Shown here piece after piece: positions 56,571 through 64,000 of a stretch of 64,000 bases of DNA; the stretch's first letter is position 1, and the number at the start of each line of letters is the position of its first letter. This DNA is from Cercis canadensis (taxonomy: Eukaryota; Streptophyta; Magnoliopsida; Fabales; Fabaceae), in assembly GCA_003255065.1 (NCBI GenBank), contig QAOA01006669.1, forward strand, positions 62,001 to 126,000, in the 5' to 3' direction. The position numbers and the translations under genes are program-made. Below the pieces are notes generated by a model. The model saw only the letters and a program-made list of their open reading frames with translations. It was not told the DNA's origin and made no database searches.

Positions 56571-57732
56571 TGATTGGAGATTTAAGCCTAAGAAATTCGT
56601 TGTGCAAATTTAATATGGCCTTTTGTATTTCTTTTATCCCTTTGTTTATTTTTTTTATATGTTATTTAATTATGTTTATAGTTCATTTATATATGTAATA
56701 TGTTGTTTATTTATTTTTGCATTTGTAGATAGTTATATCCTATTGCATATATATCATGTATTTTCCCTTGCAATGAGCAGATGTAGGATGAGGTTTATAT
56801 GTCCCCCCCCTCTCTCTCTCTCACACACAGTACACTAACACTGCTACCTCACACACTTTTGTTTCTATACCTAGGCCCCAAGTTTGCTAAGATTAGAAGG
56901 CAGTCTAGTGTTGTCATCAAAGGCATATGCTTTGGCGGCTTACATGAAAGCTTTCGCTCAAATCACATCTCATTTTATTGACATAGGTAAACATGAGAGT
57001 TCATCTTTTTGTCTATCCATGCTAGTAAAGTGAGGTTCTTCACTATGTTGGTGGAGATGATTTGGGGACTTTTGATTGTCTAGGACATTAGACCCACCAT
57101 GAAACCATGCACTGTGAGTATGTGCTTATAAGCTTACCTGTGTAAGGTTGGAAATCCTTAACCCTAAGGTTTTGACCTAATCATAGGACAATGGGAAAGC
57201 ATTCTTTTTTGTTATCTCTCTCATCTATTTTCCTGCACTAAAATAAGAGGTCTGATGCCTTGTTTCTTTTTCAAATAAATCGAGTATCCGTTTATTGAAT
57301 TTCCTCATTATCAATTTTACCCTTTCATTTTTCAAATAAACAAGAAAAGGTTGAAGCCTTGTTCTTTTTTTAATATTTGTTTCAAAGCAAGTCATATGTA
57401 TTTGCATATCATTTCAACCCATGTGCATCATTATTTTTCAATAAAAAGGTTCATGTAACTCTTTTCATTTGTCAATAAAACAAAAGTCATGTTTTGTACA
57501 ATCTTTTCTCGTCAAAATACCAAAGCTTTTATTGTGCTCATTTGAAAAAAAAAATGTCAAAAAAAATGTCATGCATTTTTTTCTTGCCCATTCTATAAAT
57601 CTCATTTTTTCATTCATCCCATGCAATTTTCATTGAAAAGTTTTGAACATAGCTTGCTCAAAGAAAAATAAGCTCAATAAAAAAAGCTCAATCATAAGGT
57701 CAATCGTACTAAAATCCAAAACCACCACTATC
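56571..57732. other. Leader of the second Tat element
   Basis: Noncoding. It holds a TC microsatellite followed by CACACA (56809-56828) and phrases shared with the leader at 46860-47060. The T-rich part near 57250-57620 has short AAAAAA/TTTTTT repeats only. Confidence 0.55.
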
Positions 57733-59490
57733 ATGGAAGAAAATCAGGAACATGATCAAAATCTTGGGGCCGAGGTTAAGGAATTGAAATCTCAAATGAA
57801 TGAAATGATGAAGCTTTTAACTGAAAGAAGATGAAGGTTGTGGCCAAAAAGCCGAGTGGTGTCGATATCCCTTCAATCTCCTAAGTAGCACCTCTGTTAA
57901 AATATCCGTCAAATGAAGCAACTCCTGCTACCTTCATTCCGATATGGGGTATGCCTCCACACATTATGGGTCCTACATGTACTATTGTGCATGGTCCTAA
58001 CCCAAATTTTGCAATTCCACCTATCACCCAACCATCAGACACTCGATACACCATGACGCTACCACCTTTGATTTCAGCTGCATTCTAGGTTGAAGTTGCC
58101 TTCAATCCAAATAGGAATCAAGGTGGTGTTTACATATACACCTATCCTATCACTCATTATACTTCTCACTGTGATCCTCAAGGAACACAAGTGGCAATCC
58201 CTTTGGGAAAAGAGAAAGAGGAGCAGGAGAAAGAGAAAATGATAGTTGAGCTTATGGAGAAGGCTCTCTAGAGGAACAAATGCGAACCATGCAAGGTGTG
58301 AGATCATATGGGTTTGTTGATTTAGAACATTTGTGTATTGCTACGGATGTCATCATCTTGAAAGACTTCAAGATGCCTGACCTAGCAAAGTATGATGGGA
58401 CTTCTGAACCTTATCTCCATCTGCTAGCCTACTGTACCAAAATGTCTGTATGGTCTAGATATGAGATATTCCTTGTCCATTTCTTCTCAGAAAGCTTGCA
58501 AAGACCTGCCTTAGAATAGTATCTCCGATTGGATAAATCCAAGACTCAAAGTTAGAAGACACTGGCTGAAACTTTCATGAGGTAGTACAAGTTCAATAAA
58601 GACAATGTACTTACAAGAGAGCAAATAAGAGGCATGTAGAAAAGGGCTTGAGAGACCTTCAAAGAATATGCTCAAAAGTGGAGAGCATTAGAGGCTCAAG
58701 TACAACCCTAGTTGACTGAAGCCAAAATGGGCACTTACTTTATAAATACCTTGTAGTCACTATATCATGGGATAATGATTGGGAATTCTTCTAATGACTT
58801 TGCTAATTTGATTAAGACTGGAGAGAGGATTAAACTAGGAATCAAAGAAGGAAAGTTGTAAGTGACTCATTCTAAGGGAAATGGCTTTAGCAGAAGAAGG
58901 GAGATTTTCAAAAAAAGAAGGAAAGTGAGGTGAATTAGGTCCAGACACCAGGGGCATTACCATATCTCCACTCACTAGTTCCATATTACTCTCCAATGCC
59001 TACTTACCTGCCTCCATACCAAGTCAATGCAATTCCACCATCATTTCCACAACACCCACAAAATCCTCCACAAGCCTATACCTTTTACCAAACCCCGTCT
59101 CAATGCTATCCTGTTCCTCGAGCACCTTTTGCAGGGCCAAATCATGGTCAACCCAGGCCTCATAGAAATCAAGAACCCTTTTCCTAATTTTCCCATAACT
59201 AAAGCTGAGTTGTTCAAGCAATTATGTGATGCCCATGTGTTTGCCCCTAAACCAATACAACCCCTTCAACCACCTTTTCCTCACTAGTACAATCCAAACC
59301 TCAGGTGTTAATATCATAGGGGAGCCATTAGGCATTCAATTGAAAACTACCATGCTTTTAAGAGTAACGTGATGTACTTGATCCATCAAGGGGTGATCAA
59401 AGTCGAGGAAATTGCGACTGCACCAAATGTAGCTACAAACCACTACCTAATCATGGGGCTCAAGGTTAATAAGATCTCAGTGGAGGTTAA
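57733..59490 (+). pseudogene. Gag of the second Tat element
   Basis: ATG at 57733 gives MEENQEHDQNLGAEVKELKS and QMNEMMKLLTERR, then frameshifted sequence equivalent to the GMPPH block. The gag core follows: LCIATDVIILKDFKMPDLAK, YDGTSEPYLHLLAY, FLVHFFSESLQRPALE, a stop for W, YKFNKDNVLTREQIRGM, TFKEYAQKWRALEAQVQP, and NDFANLIKTGERIKLGIKEG. A Pro-rich stretch and ITKAELFKQLCDAHVFAPKP close it. At least eight stops or shifts are present, so this copy is older or more damaged than the one at 47880. No protease, RT or integrase follows. Confidence 0.8.
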
Positions 59491-61654
59491 ATAGTGATTC
59501 AGGAAGGATGTCGGTCGAGCTTGATTTTATGCTGCTTTAAGTTATTGCTCTTGATGTTCAATGTTTGTCTTTTCAGCTTTCTCTTTTTAGCCAAAGTTCA
59601 AGGCTAATAGAGTTTATTCAATGTTTGGACCTTATGTTATTTTGCTTTAATTAATGAAATGATCATGTATTTTCTTTTACTGCCTTCATTATTCTTGCTT
59701 TTATTCTTTTAAAATAATTCAAAAAAAATCTATGAATCTTCCCTTTGAGGAGTTACAATTGACGCAAAAAAGATGAATTTGAGAGTGATGAAAACTCAAT
59801 ACCTCATAAGAAAAATGTGAGTTCCAGAAGCAAACTTTTCCAATGATTGAAGACATTCTTTGTTCTCCCAAATATTGTGGAGTATCCTTAATTACCCCCT
59901 TAAGCTTGAAGGAGTAGGTCATTTCATAATTCCTAATTCATGAACTCTCTTGGGGAAGGTAGCACTTTGATAGATTTTCATGACAACATTTAAATGCCAA
60001 AAAGCAAAATTTCCTTTTTTGTCTTTTTTTTTATCNTGAGTTCCAGAAGCAAACTTTTCCAATGATTGAAGACATTCTTTGTGCTCCCAAATGTTGTGGA
60101 GTATCCTTAATTACCCCCTTAAGCTTGAAGGAGTAGGTCATTTCATAATTCCTAATTCATGAACTCTCTTGGGGAAGGTAGCACTTTGATAGATTTTCAT
60201 GACAACATTTAAATGCCAAAAAGCAAAATTTCCTTTTTTGTCTTTTTTTTTATCTGAACACATCATATTCATTGTTAAATCACCTTGAGCTTTAAATTTT
60301 TTTTCACACATGATGAAAATCATACCCCAGGTACAATGAGAATAAACTTGCAAAAGATGTGTTCGAAATGTCAATGAACTTGCCAAAAAAAAAAGAATAG
60401 TGAAAATGCAAAGAAATTGCAAAAGAGAGAAAAACTCTCCAAAAAAGAAAAGAAAAACCCTTCAAAGAGGAAAGAAAATTCTTTCCAAAAAAGAGAGATA
60501 AATAGAAAAAAAAAATAAACAAAAGTATTCATTCCAAATGATTAAGGAATAGGAAAAGCAGTCTAAGTGACAAGAAAATGAAAAGCTAGAAGATCACAAG
60601 TTGTCAAAAGCAAGATTCTCATTGTTACCCAACATCAAATGTTTGGGCCTTTATATCATTTCTTTCATTAGTCATATCTTACATCCTTAAAACCCCATTA
60701 CAACCCTTGAGCATCCTCTTGGCAAATGGATGTTGACATGAAACCCTATTGGAGTTAGGCGTTGAAGAAAATGGAGAAATATGATAAAGGACAAAATCAA
60801 ATTTTGAGCTTTTATTCATTCATTTCAAAATAAAAGTCTTTTACCTGAAAACCCCATTACATGCTTTTAAAGGCCTATTTGAGGATTGGTTTGCTAGAAC
60901 CATAAATTGGGGGGAAAATTTTCATGAAAAATTTTGGGATTCAAAAAAGTTAAAGCTGAGGTCAAGTCTGACTCAAAAAAATTTTCTCTATATCAATTGT
61001 GATTTCTCAGAGGGGATATCTTCAAATCCTTGTCACATTGGGGAAAATTTTCATCTTTCAAATTTGCAAGATGTTATAGCCATTGAAATAAGTGCTCCAT
61101 GTCCTAAGTCTTGCCTCCATGATCCTCTCTAGTGCCTAACATTGGAGCAAATTTTGGGTTGCCCAAAATTCATTTCTTCCATAACTTTGTGCTTGACAAG
61201 TTCATTTGCATAAATCAAGGGGCATAGGTCTTGTCTCATCTATATCATTTCTTCACCATTCTGTCATTTCTTGAATGCATGACTCATTTTATTAATTTTT
61301 GTTAAATAAAATAAGAGTAATTCTTACTCAGTTGACATGACAAGCATTAGGAATTGAAGAACTTGCTTAAAGCAATGCCATTATCTTTGCAAAAGCTTAA
61401 CATTGATAAAAATCCATGTAGAAAATAGTTGGTTGGACTTGACCCAAATAAGGGCAAAAATTTGATTGAGCAAATTTTTCATTGAGCAAGCAACTGGAAT
61501 TTTTCAAACTTTGTGTCTTCAATTTGAAAAGGGGGACCTGATTCATCAGTTTATTACTTAGCATTTTGGGCCCTGACCCACGCTTCTCATTACCATTTTA
61601 GGCATTCGCAATTCATATAATTTTTCTTGCATGTCATGCATCATGGTTTTAATT
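59491..61654. other. Long 3' noncoding region of the second Tat element
   Basis: This holds no coding sequence I can support. Notable parts: a duplication at the N (60036), a purine-rich tract at about 60385-60520 (AAAGAGAGAAAAACTCTCC, AAAGAGGAAAG), and a plain AT-rich part. The region between gag and 3' LTR is where pol should be, so pol has been deleted and only the 3' untranslated part is kept. Confidence 0.5.
59818..60254. repeat. Direct duplication across an assembly N (60036)
   Basis: 218 bp before the N (TGAGTTCCAGAAGC ... TTTTATC) reappear after it with two or three changes (TTGTTCTCCC versus TTGTGCTCCC; AAATATTG versus AAATGTTG). It looks like contig overlap. Confidence 0.8.
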
Positions 61655-62870
61655 TTCTACCAATTTTCAAGCTCGAACCCTGGTTTTAAATTTCATGCCA
61701 ATTTACAATTTTCTACTAATATAATTTTTTGCTATCTTAAATTTCTTGTCAATTCATAGGCTCAAACCATCGTTTTACAATTTTATGCCAATACAATTTC
61801 TTGTCATTTTAAATTTCTTATCAATTCCCAAGCTCAAACTCTGGTTTTAAATTTTTTACCAACTTACCAATTTCTAAGCTTGAACCCTGGTTTTAAATTT
61901 CCTACGAATTTTAAATTTCTTGCCAATTTATAACTTTCTATCAATACAATTTCCTACCATTTTAAATTTCTTGTCAATTCCTAGGCTCGAACCCTAGTTT
62001 TAAATTTTCTGCCAATCCTTTGGCTTGAATCTTGATTTTTTTTTGCCAATTCTCATGCTCGAACCTTGGTTTTAAATTTTATGTCAATATAATTTTTTGC
62101 CAATTTAAATTTCTTGTCAATTCCTAGGCTCGAATCCTAGTTTTAAATTTTTTGTCAATTCCAGGCTCGAACCCTGGTTTTAAATTTTTTGACAATACAA
62201 TTTTTTGCCAATTTAGATGTGTTGTCAATTCTCAGGCTCGAACCCTAATTTTAAATTTCTTGCCAATCCACAGGCTCGAATCTTGGTTTTAAATTTTTTG
62301 CCAATTCTCATGCTCAAACCTTGGTTTTAAATTTTTTGCCAATACAATTTTCTGCTATTTTAAATTTCTTGTCAATTCCCAGGCTCGAATCTTAGTTTTA
62401 AATTTCTTGCCAATCCTAGTGCTCGAATTTTGGTTTTAATTTTTTTTTTTTGCCAATTGTCAAGCTCCAACGCTGGTTTTAAATTTTCTATTAATACAAT
62501 TTTTTGTCATTTTAAATTTCTTGCCAATTCTCAGGCTCGAATATTGGTTTTAAATTTCCTGCCAATCCCCGAGCTCAAATCCTGGTTTTAAATTTTTTGC
62601 CAATTGTCAAGCTCGAACCCTATTTTTAAATTTTCTACTAATACAATTTTCTACCAATTAAAATTTCTTATCAATTTCCAAGCTCGAACCCTAGTTTTAA
62701 ATTTTCTTCAAATACAATTTCTTGCCTTTTTAAATTTCTTGCCAATTCCCAACTCAATCCTTGGTTTTAAATTTCCTACCAATCCTCTGGAATTGTAATT
62801 TTAATTTTTTTGCCAATTCTCAAGCTCGAACCCTGCTTTTAAATTTCTAGCCAATTTACAATTTCTTACC
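61655..62870. repeat. Degenerate minisatellite in the Tat 3' untranslated region
   Basis: About 21 copies of a unit centred on AGGCTCGAACCCTGGTTTTA, followed by AATTT.TTGCCAAT. Spacing between CTCGAA cores alternates between ~38 and ~71 bp, the longer form adding a block like ACAATTTCTTGCCATTTTAA. Units differ by substitutions but keep the core. On the minus strand the core reads GGGTTCGAGCC, which fits the RNA polymerase III B-box pattern GWTCRANNC. Tandem repeats in this position are known for Tat/Ogre elements and can seed satellites. Confidence 0.8.
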
Positions 62871-62879
62871 AATTTACAT

Positions 62880-63045
62880 CTTTTGCCATATGAGATTTAC
62901 ATTTTCTGCTAATACGTTTTCTGCCATATGAGATTTATATTTTTTTCATATGAGATTTATTTTTCAATCAATTTATATTTCAATCATATGAGATTTACTT
63001 TTCAGTCAATTTATATTTCAGCCATATGAGATTTACATTTAAGCT
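62880..63045. repeat. Second short tandem array (CATATGAGATTTA units)
   Basis: Five or six copies of CATATGAGATTTA(C/T)TTTT, spaced ~25-42 bp and separated by CAATCAATTTATATTTCA-like links, follow directly on the first minisatellite. The unit is unrelated to that one. Confidence 0.7.
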
Positions 63046-63192
63046 GATTTGCACTTCTGCCAGGTAAGATTCTTGATTTTTCTCGACTTATAATGCATGC
63101 CCTTTTATGATTTCAACTTTGTTTGATGGACCCTTTCAAATTTAGGACTTTTGGTAGTTCCCCAGACAAAACACTCGTCTTTTGCTTTACAT

Positions 63193-63250
63193 GTTTCTTA
63201 TACAAAGGTCGTGACAAGCCATAGGCTATCATGACCTTTTGTAAGAAAAC
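63193..63250. other. Hairpin just upstream of the 3' LTR
   Basis: An imperfect inverted repeat: GTTTCTTATACAAAGGTC and GTGACAAGCC on the left arm pair with GGCTATCATGACCTTTTGTA and AGAAAAC on the right; the loop is ATA. Arms are ~27 bp with few mismatches. It ends 16 bp before the LTR start. I see nothing similar in front of LTR D at 43430. Confidence 0.6.
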
Positions 63251-63266
63251 AAATAAAATGGGTAAC

Positions 63267-64000
63267 TATAGACACCATATTTTGTCCAAGGGTGTTACAT
63301 TTTTTTTTTAAAAAAAAAAAAAAGAANAAAAAAAAGAAAGTGAAAATGACTATTTTTTAATTATTTTTCAAGTGGGAAATCTAATTTTAAGGTCTTTAAG
63401 GCCTTTTTAGCTTTTGGATCTAAGTTTTGGTCTTTAGGCATTGGCTTCATTTTAACCCAATTTACATTTCAGTCATTTGGCCAGTTTTCTTTAAATATTT
63501 TGTTTGGACATAAAAATTATAATTTTTTCGGCTTTTAGTATTTTGTGTCAAAACCCATATTTTAGGTTTGGCTTGTTTTGCTAAAACCCTAGTTTTGGGG
63601 CCTTTGGGCCCACCTAATTTCTTTTATTTTTCTAATATTTTTGGTTCAAATAAATGATATATGTTTACTGGACTATTTAATATGTTTGAGGTTTAATTTG
63701 AGATCAATTGGACCAACTTATGTCCAAGATTGAGCTTTTGGGATCATTTTAACCTAATTTGGCTCAATTGGTCCATTAGGGTTTTGTGATTTTTATTTTC
63801 AGTCAAAACATTAAATAAATTTGTTAAAAATCTAAAAGGATGTCAACTAGAGTTTAAAGAATATTCTCAATCATAAGTGAAAAGATCTAGTCTCCAGGAA
63901 GTTTCATGAAAGTTGCTTGTGCAAGGAAATTTTAGGAATATTACTAATGGGGGCTTCTTAACCATATTTTTGCATGAAATAAAAAAACAAATTGGAGAGG
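63267..64000 (+). mobile_element. 3' LTR of the second Tat element (family D, start only)
   Basis: It begins TATAGACACCATATTTTGTC, matching LTR D starts at 19715 and 43430 with the terminal TG changed to TA. A short purine stretch (AAAATGGG) precedes it. Matching continues to the window end, for example TTTGTTTGGACATAAA and GGGGGCTTCTTAA. An assembly N lies in its poly-A stretch at 63327. Confidence 0.8.

Noticed and set aside
56809..56828. TC/CA microsatellite
   Set aside because: Short simple repeat in a retrotransposon leader; noted but without further meaning.
61655..62870. Possible tRNA genes because of the repeated GGTTCGA motif
   Set aside because: No A box, no acceptor stem and no cloverleaf can be formed around the motif; the units are too short and too degenerate.
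61655..62870. CRISPR-like array because of regular repeats
   Set aside because: Repeats and spacers are equally degenerate, spacing alternates, and the context is a plant retrotransposon.

Overview
The window is plant nuclear DNA, almost certainly from a eudicot and plausibly a woody one. It is a graveyard of nested LTR retrotransposons, plus a few DNA transposons and one broken host gene. The plant assignment rests on the element lineages: Athila-, Tat/Ogre-, Tekay- and SIRE-like LTR elements, a Pack-MULE-like element, CACTA and hAT/Harbinger MITEs. It also rests on a fragment of the plant-type fused aminodeoxychorismate synthase gene. I cannot name the species. No intact coding gene is visible; nearly every reading frame carries stops or frameshifts, as expected of old heterochromatin.

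Layout. 0.8-2.2 kb: Mutator-like element with ~300 bp inverted ends. 2.5-5.7 kb: minus-strand 3' end of a SIRE-like Copia element (env-like ORF and LTR). 6.0-6.9 kb: minus-strand Copia RNase H and LTR. 6.9-12.6 kb: Athila-like element with gag and protease remnants but no RT or integrase, carrying a Harbinger-type MITE. 12.7-14.9 kb: two related Athila-type LTRs (families A and B). 14.9-17.3 kb: tRNA-Asp-type primer site, leader and a long gag-like ORF with an unrecognised C-terminal half. 17.6-23.7 kb: a Tekay-like chromovirus segment in the order pol tail, LTR, primer site, gag, interrupted by a 2.8-kb solo Tat-type LTR. At 23.66 kb its gag is fused in frame to Athila RT, which runs on through RNase H and integrase to 25.8 kb and ends at a second LTR B. 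26.5-27.3 kb: Tat LTR fragment. 27.3-30.7 kb: minus-strand Athila element. 30.7-32.7 kb: another Athila-like leader and gag. 32.7-39.0 kb: CACTA remnant split by a 3.8-kb solo LTR that itself holds a hAT MITE. 39.0-39.8 kb: minus-strand Copia gag, primer site and LTR, inserted in an exon of the host gene. 39.8-41.0 kb: aminodeoxychorismate synthase pseudogene, minus strand. 41.3-42.9 kb: LTR A copy. 43.4-54.7 kb: the most complete element, a Tat/Ogre type with LTR, primer site, gag, protease, RT, two RNase H domains and partial integrase; a Mutator-type MITE sits in its gag. 54.7-64.0 kb: a second Tat element, made of a truncated LTR, primer site, gag, a long noncoding 3' region with minisatellites and a hairpin, and the start of its 3' LTR.

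The points most worth following are the in-frame Tekay-gag/Athila-RT junction together with the circle-like order of the Tekay segment, the long unknown ORF at 15.8-17.3 kb, the 3'-UTR minisatellite with a B-box-like motif in each unit, and the host-gene pseudogene whose nonsense codons fit cytosine deamination. Nine single Ns mark contig joins. Six are flanked by direct duplications that look like assembly artefacts, so local copy numbers there should not be trusted.
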